A stretch of DNA of 64,000 bases from the NCBI GenBank assembly GCA_963812085.1, contig CAWETL010000006.1:186001-250000 (forward strand), read 5' to 3'. The stretch is from SPDF01 sp963812085 (GTDB lineage: Bacteria > Gemmatimonadota > Gemmatimonadetes > Gemmatimonadales > GWC2-71-9). The notes below the pieces were generated by a model. The model was not told the DNA's origin and searched no databases. It saw only the letters and a program-made list of their open reading frames with translations. The translations under genes and the position numbers were made by a program. Within the stretch, counting starts at the first letter, position 1. The number at the start of each line of letters is the position of its first letter. Positions 30,330 to 39,722 of the stretch are shown piece by piece.

Positions 30330-32973
30330 GCACCCTCGACCGGCTCAGCACCGCCCTCGCCGACAAGTACCGCATCGAGCGCGAACTCGGCGCGGGCGGC
30401 ATGGCCACGGTGTACCTGGCGCAGGACCTCAAGCACGACCGCCAGGTGGCCATCAAGGTCCTCCGGCCAGAGTTGGCGGCCGTCATCGGCGCCGAGCGTT
30501 TTTGAGCGAAATCAAGACCACCGCCAACCTGCAGCACCCGCACATCCTCCCGCTCCACGACTCGGGCGAGGCCGACGGCTTCCTCTTTTATGTGATGCCC
30601 TACGTCCAGGGCGAGACCGTCCGCGACCGGATTACGCGCGAACAGCAGCTCCCGGTGGCCGACGCGGTGCGGATCGCGAGCGAGGTGGCGAGCGCGCTCG
30701 ACTACGCGCACCGGCACAACGTGATCCACCGCGACATCAAGCCCGAGAACATCCTGCTCCACGACGGCTCCGCCCTGGTGGCGGATTTCGGCATTGCGCT
30801 GGCCGCCAGCAAGGCCGGCGGCACCAGGATGACCGAGACCGGCATGAGCCTCGGCACGCCGCACTACATGAGCCCCGAACAGGCCATGGGCGAGCGGGAA
30901 ATCTCCGCGCGGAGCGACGTGTACGCCCTCGGCTGCGTGCTCTACGAAATGCTGGTGGGCGAGCCGCCGTTCATGGGCCCGACCGCACAGGCCATCATCG
31001 CCCGGGTCATGACCGAGGAGCCGCGCACGCTCACCGGCCAGCGGAAGACGATCCCGCCCGGCGTCGAGACGGCGGTCTTCACCGCGCTCGAGAAGCTCCC
31101 CGCCGACCGCTTCGGCACCGCCGCCGAGTTCGCGGCGGCACTGGCCAACCCAACCACGACGACGGCGCGCACCACGGCACATCTGGCCGTCGCCGCGGCG
31201 AGCCAGGGACCATGGCGACAGGTGGCGATGGCCGCCGGCGCGCTGGCCGTCGCCGCGCTCGCCTTCGGCGCCTGGGCCTGGCGGCACCAGCCTGCGCGTC
31301 CGACCGTTCGGGTGGCCGTGGCGTTCCCCGCCGGGGAGCAGATCCGGGCCTCGCCCACGCGACGGTTCGACCTGTCACGGGACGGGTCGCGCCTGGTGTA
31401 TGTCGGCCCCGACAGCTCGGGGGGCGATCAGCTCTGGGTCCGCGACCTGAATTCCCTGACAGCCCGGGCCCTGCCCGGGACCGGCGGTGCGCTGGCTCCC
31501 TTCTTCTCGCCTGATGGGCAGTCGGTGGGCTACGTCACCGGCAACCCCGGGAGCCTGCGCGTCGTCTCGATCAACGGGGGTGGCCCGGTGACGGTCGTCC
31601 GGGACTCGGCCGTTCCCTGGGGTGGTGCCTGGGACGAGTCCGGTCTCATCTACTTCACCAATGGGAGGTCGGTGGTCGCCCGGGTGCCCGCCGGCGGGGG
31701 CGCCTCTGAGGTCGTCAGCCACCTCGACTCGGCGTCGGGGGTGACGGAGCACGACTGGGTGCAGCCGCTGCCGGGTGGAAAGAAGGTGCTCGTCCAGCTC
31801 TGGCACAGTTCGATCGGCAATTCAGAACTGGGGATCCTCGACCTGGCGACCGGCGCGGCGACTCCGATTCTGCAGGGCGTCTATGGTCGATACGTACCGA
31901 CCGGCCAGATCGTCTATGTCACCCTCAGCGGCTCGTTACTCAGTGTGCCCTTCGATCCGTCCACCGGGAAGCTTACGGGAGCGCCCATCTCGATCGCCGA
32001 ACAGGTCCAGATCGATGGGACCAGCGGCTCGGGGGAATTCAGCGTCAGCGACAACGGCACGCTCGCCTACATGCCCGGGGGCGGCTCCGGGAGTGCGCGG
32101 GTGGTCTGGGTCGACCGCACCGGGAAGCAAACCCCGGTAGACTCGGCATGGCGCGGCCAATTCGGCGTGGTGACCCTGTCGCAGGATGATTCCCGACTGG
32201 CCGTGACGGTGTTTGGGAGTGATGGAGAGCAGGTCTGGGTCAAACGACTTCCCAACGGGCCGGTATCGCGAGTGACGCTCGGCGCCGGCGGCGGGAGCCG
32301 GCCGGCGTGGACGCCGGATGGGCGCTACCTCACGTTCATCTCGTCCACCAGCGGGGCGGTGCGCAAGGCGTGGATGCAACGCGCCGACGGCAGTGCCGAT
32401 GCCACGCCACTGGCGACGGCGCCGAACGGGGTCGAGGAGATCGAATGGATGCCGGACGGCCGGCACTACCTGGTCCGCCTCGGCAGCACGACCTCCTCCC
32501 GTGACATTCTTGTCGGAACGGTCGGGGACACTGCCTGGAAGCCGCTGCTGGCTGGCCCGTCCGATGAATTCGCCCCCGCCATCTCGCCGGACGGAAAGTG
32601 GTTCGCGTACGTGTCGACCGAATCGGGGCGCGCCGAGGTGTTCGTGCGGATGCTCGGCGACCCTGGCGCCGGGCGGACCCAGGTCTCGTTCAACGGCGGT
32701 GGGGAGCCGCGGTGGTCGGCCTCCGGCAAGGAGTTGTTCTATCGTACCAGGAGCGGCGAGATGATGGCCGCCGACGTGACGCTCGGTGCCACCTTCAGCG
32801 CGCAACCACCCCACCTCCTGTTCTCCGCGCCGAGCATGGCCGCGGATGAGCTCCATCATGCGTACGCGGTGAGCCGGGACGGGCGCTTCCTGATGATCAA
32901 CGGATCCGCATCCCAGACGTCCGAACTGGTGATGGTGTTCAACTGGTTCGACGAGATGAAGAGGCGGAAGTGA
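30326..32973 (+). CDS. Ser/Thr kinase 3 of array: kinase + PD40 propeller (one frameshift)
   Basis: ATG overlaps the TGA of kinase 2 (ATGA). The first 59 codons (MSTLDRLSTALADKYRIERE ... IGAERF) hit a stop because a T-run at 30499-30503 has five bases where the family needs six (E-R-F-L-S-E). Adding one T restores FLSEIKTTANLQHPHILPLH and the rest of an 882-residue class B kinase: NVIHRDIKPENILLHDG, ADFGIALAASKAGG, a TM segment (VAMAAGALAVAALAFGAWAW), and a propeller with DLSRDGSRLVYVG, FFSPDGQSVGYVTG and SPDGKWFAYVSTESGRAEVF. Its stop overlaps the GTG of kinase 4. No Cys pair in the propeller. Confidence 0.9.
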
Positions 32974-35640
32974 CGGATCCGCTGACTCGCCTCGCCGTCG
33001 CCCTCGCCGACCGCTATCTACTCGAGCGGGAGCTCGGTCAGGGCGGGATGGCCACGGTGTATCTGGCGCAGGACCTCAAGCACGACCGCAAGGTGGCCCT
33101 CAAGGTTCTGAAGCCGGAACTCGCCGCCGTCATCGGCGCCGAGCGCTTCGTGGTCGAGATCAAGACCACCGCCGCGCTGCAGCATCCGCACATCCTGCCG
33201 CTGTTCGACAGCGGGGAAGCCGACAGCTTTCTCTACTATGTCATGCCGTTCATCGACGGCGAGACACTGCGAAGCCAAGCTCGACCGCGAGACCCAGCTC
33301 GGCATCGATGAAGCGGTGCGGATCACGGTCGCGGTGGCCGACGCCCTCGACTACGCCCACCGCCACGGCGTGGTCCACCGCGACATCAAGCCGGAGAATA
33401 TCCTGCTCCATGACGGCCGGCCGATGGTGGCCGACTTCGGCATCGCGCTGGCGCTGAGTGCCGCGGCGGGCGGCCGGATGACCGAGACCGGCATGTCGCT
33501 CGGGACACCGCACTACATGAGCCCCGAGCAGGCCACCGCGGAGAAGCTGATCACCGCCCGCTCCGACATCTATTCACTCGGCAGCGTGCTGTACGAGATG
33601 CTCACCGGAAACCCGCCCCACGTCGGTGCCTCGGCCCAGCAGATCATCATGAAGATCGTGACCGAGGAGGCGGCCCCAGTCACCAAGCTCCGAAAGGCGG
33701 TCCCGCAGAATGTGGCGGACGCGGTCGCCAAGTCCTTGGAGAAGTTGCCAGCCGACCGGTTCGCGACGGCGAAGGAATTTGCCGACGCGCTCGGAAACGC
33801 GGCCTTCACCTCGCATGCCGGGTTGCCGGGCGGCAGCCAGGCGGTCGGCGCCGTGGCCTCCCGGCGCACCCTCTCCGGCATGGGCGTGCTCACCGCCGTC
33901 CTGCTGGTCGCCGCGCTCTGGGGCTGGCTGCGTCCGGGGCCGGCCCCGGAGACCAGCCGGCAGCGGATCGTCTTGTGGCAGGCGACCTTCCCCGACTTCC
34001 TCATCCCGAGTTCGCCGCGGATCGAGGCGCGGGCCGCCATCTCGCCTGACGGAACGGTGATCGTCTTCAGCGACTCGGTGGGTGATGACACGCAGCTCAT
34101 GATCAAGCGAGGGGACGACGTCCACCCGCTGCCGATCGCGGGGACCGAAGGTGCTGGCGGCCCGTTCTTTTCGCCCGATGGCGAGTGGATCGGGTATTTC
34201 ACGCACGGCGGGAAGCTCCGCAAGGTCCGCGTCTCAGGCGGCGGCTCGATCGACCTCGCGTCTGGAGCGAACGAGACCTACAGCGTCGGCACCTGGCTCG
34301 ACGACGGAACCATCGTCTTCGTCAACAGCGCGAGCGGGCTGTCGCGTGTCCCGGGCGATGGTGGCCCAGCCACCATCCTGCGGGCGGCCAACCGGGTCCA
34401 CCGAGACGACCCCGCCACCCTGTGGCCATTGCCTGGGAGCCGTGGGGTACTGTTCACCGGCTGTCCCGGCAACTGCGCCAGCGGATCGTCGGTCTACGTC
34501 TACGACATCAAGGCCGACACGACACGCCTGCTGGTGCCCAATGCCGCGGGCGGCTGGTACGCGCCCACCGGCCACCTGCTGTACACCGCCCGGGAGGGCG
34601 GACTCTTCGCCGTCGGGTTCGATGTGCGCCGGATGCTGGTCACCTCCGGCGCGATGTCGGTGGCGGAGGGCGTCGCGCCGGACGGGTTCACCATGTCTGC
34701 GTCCGGCAGCGCCCTGTACACGCTGGGGACGCAGGATCTCGACAAGTCCACGCTGGTGTGGGTGTCGCGGGATGGCAGCGAAGCGCCCTTCGCGACGGAC
34801 TGGACCGGCGCGTTCGAGTACCCCGCCCTCTCGCCGGATGGCAGGAACATCGCGGTGAGCGTGCGGGAGGACGTCACCCAGCTCTGGGTCCGCCGGGCGG
34901 ATGGCTCACGCCTCCGCGTCTCGCGCGGCGACCTGGGCAGCTGGCGCCCCTCCTGGACGGCCGACGGGACCGGGTTCGCCTTCACGACCACCAATAGCGG
35001 GTCCTCCAATGCAGGAGCCAACGACGTCTTCTTCAGCCCCACCGACGCGAGCATCCCGCCGCGACTCCTGCTCGACATGGATGTGGGAATCTGGGAAGCC
35101 GAGTTCAGCCGCGATGGCGAGTGGCTGGTGGTCCGGGCCGACGATCGGGCGTCATTCGGCGTCATTTACGCCAGGCGCCTGCGGGGGGACACGACCCTCG
35201 CGATGATCTACTCGGACAGCAGCTTCAACACGCAGATCGCCCTCTCGCCGGACAGCCGGTGGCTGGCGTTCACCTCCGATCACTCGGGGCGCGCCGAGAT
35301 CTATGTGGCGTCGTTCCCGGACATGCAGGTCAAGTACCCGGTCTCACAGGGTGGCGGTACAGAGCCCCGCTGGGCACGCAGCGGACGCGAGCTGTTCTTC
35401 AAGAGTCACGGCAAATTGATGACCCTCCCCGTCGCCGCGGGCGCGGGGTTCGCTCCCGGCAACGCGCGCCCGCTCTTCTCGGTCGCTCAGTACGCCAGCG
35501 CCATCAACCGGCCCCAGTACGACGTCGGCCCCGATGATCGCCGGTTCGTGATGATTCGCAGGCCGGTGAGCGAGGCGCGGCAGGAGGTGGTGCTGGTGGA
35601 GCACTTCTTCGAGGACCTCAAGGCAAAGGTGAAGAAGTGA
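32970..35640 (+). CDS. Ser/Thr kinase 4 of array: kinase + PD40 propeller with C-x3-C (one frameshift)
   Basis: Starts at GTG 32970 inside the stop of kinase 3 (GTGA). The frame shifts at 33275-33276, where CC should be C: GETLRSKLDRETQLG is restored. Class A kinase (VVHRDIKPENILLHDG, YSLGSVLYEMLTGNPPHVG), TM near codon 305 (GMGVLTAVLLVAALWGWL), then the propeller: ISPDGTVIVFSDSVGDD, FFSPDGEWIGYFTHGG, LSPDSRWLAFTSDHSGRAEI. The blade LFTGCPGNCASGSSVYVYD holds a C-x3-C pair (codons at 34462 and 34474) shared with kinases 5 and 10. About 890 residues. Its stop overlaps the GTG of the permease gene. Confidence 0.9.
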
Positions 35641-36971
35641 ACGAGGCCCCCGCCCGGACGGCCCAAAACGAAGAGCAGTCGCTCCTCCGCGCCATCGGCC
35701 CCTGGACCCTCGGCGCCAACGCCGTCAACCTGACCATCGGGGCCGGGATCTTCGCGCTGCCGGCCGTGGTGGCCGCCATCCTCGGCCCGGCCGCCCTCCT
35801 CGCCTACCTGGTCTGCGGCGCCCTCGTCCTCCTCGTCCTCACCTGTTTTGCCGAGGTGGGGAGCCAAGTCACCCGCTCGGGTGGGGCGGTCGCCTATGTC
35901 GAAGAGGCGTTCGGCCCCATGGCCGGTTTCGTGACCTGGGTCGTCTTTTCCCTCGCCTACTGCGCCGGATCGGACGCGGCGATTGCCCATGTGCTGATGG
36001 ATGCGCTCGCCACCGCCGTCCCCGCCCTCTCGAGCGGCATCGCGCGGACGCTCGCCTTCGTGCTCCTCTTCGGCGGGCTCGCCGCCGTCAACATCCGCGG
36101 CGTGCGCCAGGGCCAGCGGGTCGCGGTGACAGCCACCGTGGCCAAGCTGCTGCCGCTCCTGCTGCTCGTGGCGGTCGGGACGTTCGCCGTCCAGCGATCA
36201 AACCTGACCTGGTCCGGTTGGCCGACGTTCGAGCAACTGGGCGCCGGGACGCTGCTCCTCTTCTTTGCCTTCGGCGGAGTGGAGAGCGCGCTCACGCCGA
36301 GCGGAGAAATCCGCGACCCGGCCCGCACCGTCCCGCGCGCCATCCTCGGGGCGACCGGCGCCATCGTGCTGCTCTACATCGCGATCCAGTTCGTGGCGCA
36401 GGGCGTTCTTGGCAGCGAACTGGCGCAGGGGAGTCCGACGCCGCTCGTCGACGTGGCCCAGCGCCTGGCCGGTGGTGCCGGCCGGAGCCTGGTGGTGGCG
36501 TGCACGGCCGTCGCAGGGTTCGGCGTGCTGGCCGGCGACATGATCGCCTCGCCGCGTGCCTTCCTGGCGGTCTCGGAGAGTGACATGCTGCCCAAGGCGG
36601 TCAGCCGAGTACACCCCCGTTTCCACACGCCGTGGGTTGCCATCCTCTCATACGCGGTCTTCGCGCTCCTGCTGACCCTGTCCGGCGGCTTCAAGGCGCT
36701 GGCGGTGCTCTCGGGCATGGCGCTCCTCCTCGTCTACCTCGCCGTCTGCCTCGCCGCGCTGCAGTTTCGTTACCGGCGGCCTGTGGTTCCGGGAAGCTTC
36801 CGGGCCCCTGGCGGCCCGACCGTGGCGCTGCTGGCTTCGGCCGTGGTCATCTGGGTGCTGAGCCATTCAACGCGGCGCGAGACACTCGGCATGGCCGCGC
36901 TGATCGCTGCGTCCGTTGTCTATTACCTGATTCGGCGGCGGACGCTGATTCGGAGTGTCACGAATGGCTGA
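35637..36971 (+). CDS. APC-superfamily amino acid permease
   Basis: 444-residue inner-membrane transporter with about 12 hydrophobic segments. The first carries the APC substrate/ion motif (NAVNLTIGAGIFALPAVVAA), followed by CFAEVGSQVTRSGGAVAYVE and, in the middle, LLLFFAFGGVESALTPSGEI, which is characteristic of the amino acid/polyamine/organocation family. Start is GTG 35637 overlapping the stop of kinase 4 (GTGA); the next kinase starts 8 nt before its stop. It is therefore embedded in the kinase operon, which suggests that the transporter and kinases respond to, or control, the same nutrient (inference). Substrate unknown. No frame breaks. Confidence 0.9.
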   Translation: MNEAPARTAQNEEQSLLRAIGPWTLGANAVNLTIGAGIFALPAVVAAILGPAALLAYLVCGALVLLVLTCFAEVGSQVTRSGGAVAYVEEAFGPMAGFVTWVVFSLAYCAGSDAAIAHVLMDALATAVPALSSGIARTLAFVLLFGGLAAVNIRGVRQGQRVAVTATVAKLLPLLLLVAVGTFAVQRSNLTWSGWPTFEQLGAGTLLLFFAFGGVESALTPSGEIRDPARTVPRAILGATGAIVLLYIAIQFVAQGVLGSELAQGSPTPLVDVAQRLAGGAGRSLVVACTAVAGFGVLAGDMIASPRAFLAVSESDMLPKAVSRVHPRFHTPWVAILSYAVFALLLTLSGGFKALAVLSGMALLLVYLAVCLAALQFRYRRPVVPGSFRAPGGPTVALLASAVVIWVLSHSTRRETLGMAALIAASVVYYLIRRRTLIRSVTNG

Positions 36972-39642
36972 CCCGCTTCCCCGCCTCGCCGCGGCCTTGG
37001 CCGACCGCTATCGACTCGAGCGGGAGCTCGGCGAGGGCGGCATGGCCACGGTCTACCTGGCGCAGGACCTCAAGCACGACCGGCTGGTGGCGGTCAAGGT
37101 CCTGCGACCGGAACTCGCGGCCGTCATCGGCGCTGAGCGCTTTCTGAGCGAGATCAAGACCACCGCCAACCTGCAGCACCCCCACATTCTTCCGCTCTTC
37201 GACTCTGGCGCCGCCGACGGCTTCCTGTTCTACGTGATGCCCTTTGTCGAAGGCGAAACGGTGCGCGATCGGATCAGCCGGGAAAAGCAGCTGCCGGTCG
37301 CCGAGGCGGTGCGCATCGCCACCGAAGTGGCCGCGGCACTCGACTACGCCCATCGCCACGGCGTAATCCACCGCGACATCAAGCCCGAGAACATCCTGCT
37401 GCACGACGGCGCCGCCCTCGTCGCGGACTTCGGCATCGCACTGGCCGCGAGCAAGGCCGGCGGCGCCCGGATGACCGAGACGGGGATGAGCCTCGGGACG
37501 CCGCACTACATGAGTCCCGAGCAGGCCATGGGTGAGCGGGAGATCACCGCGCGCTCGGACGTCTATGCGCTGGGGTGCGTGCTGTACGAAATGCTCGTCG
37601 GCGAACCACCCTTCACCGGCCCCACCGCGCAGTCCATCGTCGCCAAGGTGATGACGGAAAAACCCGCCCCGCTGATCGCGCGGCGTGACACGGTGCCGCC
37701 CGAGGTCGAGGACGCGGTGCTGACCGCGCTCGCCAAGCTCCCCGCCGACCGGTTCACCACGACGGCGGACTTCAGCGCGGCGCTGGCCGGACACGGCGGC
37801 GTCCGGCCCCGCACCGCCGGACGGGCGGCGCCCCAGGCGCCACCTACGCAGGGAGCGGCCTTCCGGGTTGCCGTCGCCGTCGCGACCGTGGCCACGATGG
37901 CGGCCGCGTACTTCGCAGTCCAGGCGCGGCGCGCGCCGGGCGCACCGTTGGCGCGCTACGAGATCGAGGTGCCGGGGCTCCGGCAGGCGGAACTGGCCTT
38001 CTCCGGCCACGCCTTTGCGATGGCCCCCGACGGGTCGCGCCTCGCCTACGTGGCCTCGGACGGATCGGGACCCAGCGAGCTCTGGATCAGGGACCGGGAC
38101 TCCAATGTGCCACGAGTCGTCCCGGGCAGTGCGGGGGCCGATTCGCCCTTCTTTACCGAGGACGGCAAGTGGCTGGGCTACTTTGCCGGTGGCGTCCTGT
38201 ACAAGATCGACCCGACCGCCGGCTCGCCCTCCGCCGTGGCCCAAAGCGTCAATCGCACCCTCGCGAGCGGGGTGTGGCTGCCCGACGGCACGATGCTGTA
38301 CAGCGACCTCGCGTTCGGCCTCCGTGCGGCGCTCGCGCCCGTCGGCAAGACCATGGTCCCGGTGACCTCCTCGGCGGGTTTCGGGGTGGTCTTCCCCACG
38401 AGCGTGGGGCGCAACGATGCCGTCCTGGCCACGACCTGCACCAACAATTGTGCGCACATGGCGCTCGTGGCCATCGACCTCGGCACCGGCAAGGCGAAGC
38501 CGCTGGCGGACAACGTGGCACGCACCTGGTACCTGCCGAAGCAGCGCATCCTCGTCATGGCCCGGCCGGACGGTTCGGTTCTGGCCGCGCCGTTCGACGC
38601 CAAGGCCATGGAACTGCGCGGGACCCCGATCCCGGTGCTGACCGGGGTCCAGGTGGACAATGGCATCGTGCCCGAAATGGCGGTCTCCGCCTCGGGAGCG
38701 CTGCTCTACCTCTCCAACGGTGGAGGGCGCGACCAGTTCACCGTGATCCGGGTGACCCGCGAAGGGCGGAAGACCACCGTGGACTCCACCTGGCGCGGGA
38801 GCATCAACTCGATGGCGCTCTCCCCCGACGGCTCCCGCCTGGCGGTGAGCATGGTGGCCGGGGGGCGTACCGACGTCTGGATCAAACAGCTCGACACCGG
38901 CCCGTTGACTCGGCTGACGTTCGAAGGCACGCTCAACTATCGCGCCGCCTGGCGCCCGGACGGGCGCACGCTGTCGTTCACTTCCGACCGGACCGGGCCA
39001 TCGTACCTCTATACCATCCGGGCGGACGGCAGCAGCAAGCCGGAACGTTACATGGCGCAGGACACCATGCAGGTGGATGAAGCCCAGTGGTCAGCCGACG
39101 GGCGCTGGCTGCTCTACCGGACGGGTGTCACCGACAACGTGCGCGACATCTTCGCGCGCGGCACTGGTGCCGATACATCGACGATCACGGTCTCCGCCAG
39201 CACGTTCGACGAGTACTCGCCGGCGCTCTCGCCCGACGGTCGGTGGGTGGCGTACGTCTCGATCGAGTCGGGCCACGAAGAGGTGTATGTCCGCCCCTTT
39301 CCCAACACCGGTGACGCCCGGTGGCAGGTCTCCACCGAGGGCGGGGCGGCGCCGGCCTGGAGCCACGGTGGCAAGGAGCTCTTCTACATCACGGGCGATG
39401 GGCACCTGCGCTCGGTCGCGGTCCAGGGCGGTCAGGAGTTCCGCCCGGGAGCGCACCAGGATCTCTTCTCGGTCAAGGGGCTGAGCTGCAGCCCCTTTCA
39501 CACCTGCTACGCCGTTTCGCCGGACGACCGCAGTTTCATCATGTTGCAGCCCTGGGGCGCCTCGAGCCGGGGCACGGGGACGTTCCTGGAGCTCACACTC
39601 AACTGGACCGACGAATTGAAGGCGGCGCTGGGGAAGAAGTAG
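36964..39642 (+). CDS. Ser/Thr kinase 5 of array: kinase + PD40 propeller with two Cys pairs (intact)
   Basis: 892 residues from ATG 36964 (MADPLPRLAAALADRYRLER), overlapping the permease by 8 nt. Class B kinase: GEGGMATVY, Lys45, HRDIKPEN (136-143), ADFGIALAASKAGG, GTPHYMSPEQAMGERE. TM at about 300-320 (FRVAVAVATVATMAAAYFAV). Propeller repeats include MAPDGSRLAYVASDGSGPSE, LSPDGSRLAVSMVAGGRTDV and LSPDGRWVAYVSIESGHEEV. A C-x3-C pair (TTCTNNCAHM) sits in the same blade as in kinases 4 and 10, and a second C-x5-C pair (LSCSPFHTCYAVSPDD) lies near the C-terminus. Disulfides outside the inner membrane are plausible. Last gene of the tightly overlapping run; 80 nt separate it from kinase 6. Confidence 0.93.
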   Translation: MADPLPRLAAALADRYRLERELGEGGMATVYLAQDLKHDRLVAVKVLRPELAAVIGAERFLSEIKTTANLQHPHILPLFDSGAADGFLFYVMPFVEGETVRDRISREKQLPVAEAVRIATEVAAALDYAHRHGVIHRDIKPENILLHDGAALVADFGIALAASKAGGARMTETGMSLGTPHYMSPEQAMGEREITARSDVYALGCVLYEMLVGEPPFTGPTAQSIVAKVMTEKPAPLIARRDTVPPEVEDAVLTALAKLPADRFTTTADFSAALAGHGGVRPRTAGRAAPQAPPTQGAAFRVAVAVATVATMAAAYFAVQARRAPGAPLARYEIEVPGLRQAELAFSGHAFAMAPDGSRLAYVASDGSGPSELWIRDRDSNVPRVVPGSAGADSPFFTEDGKWLGYFAGGVLYKIDPTAGSPSAVAQSVNRTLASGVWLPDGTMLYSDLAFGLRAALAPVGKTMVPVTSSAGFGVVFPTSVGRNDAVLATTCTNNCAHMALVAIDLGTGKAKPLADNVARTWYLPKQRILVMARPDGSVLAAPFDAKAMELRGTPIPVLTGVQVDNGIVPEMAVSASGALLYLSNGGGRDQFTVIRVTREGRKTTVDSTWRGSINSMALSPDGSRLAVSMVAGGRTDVWIKQLDTGPLTRLTFEGTLNYRAAWRPDGRTLSFTSDRTGPSYLYTIRADGSSKPERYMAQDTMQVDEAQWSADGRWLLYRTGVTDNVRDIFARGTGADTSTITVSASTFDEYSPALSPDGRWVAYVSIESGHEEVYVRPFPNTGDARWQVSTEGGAAPAWSHGGKELFYITGDGHLRSVAVQGGQEFRPGAHQDLFSVKGLSCSPFHTCYAVSPDDRSFIMLQPWGASSRGTGTFLELTLNWTDELKAALGKK

Positions 39643-39722
39643 CTGGCCGGACGGGCGCGCCGCGGCCATCTTGGATCTGATCTCGAGTGCAACATCGTAG
39701 TTTCCCCTGAACATGGAGTCTG

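Noticed and set aside
36958..38457. 499-codon minus-strand ORF, and similar long ORFs opposite the kinases
   Set aside because: Antisense shadows of the kinase frames; repeated shadow sequences simply mirror the paralogous kinase domains and have no domain of their own.
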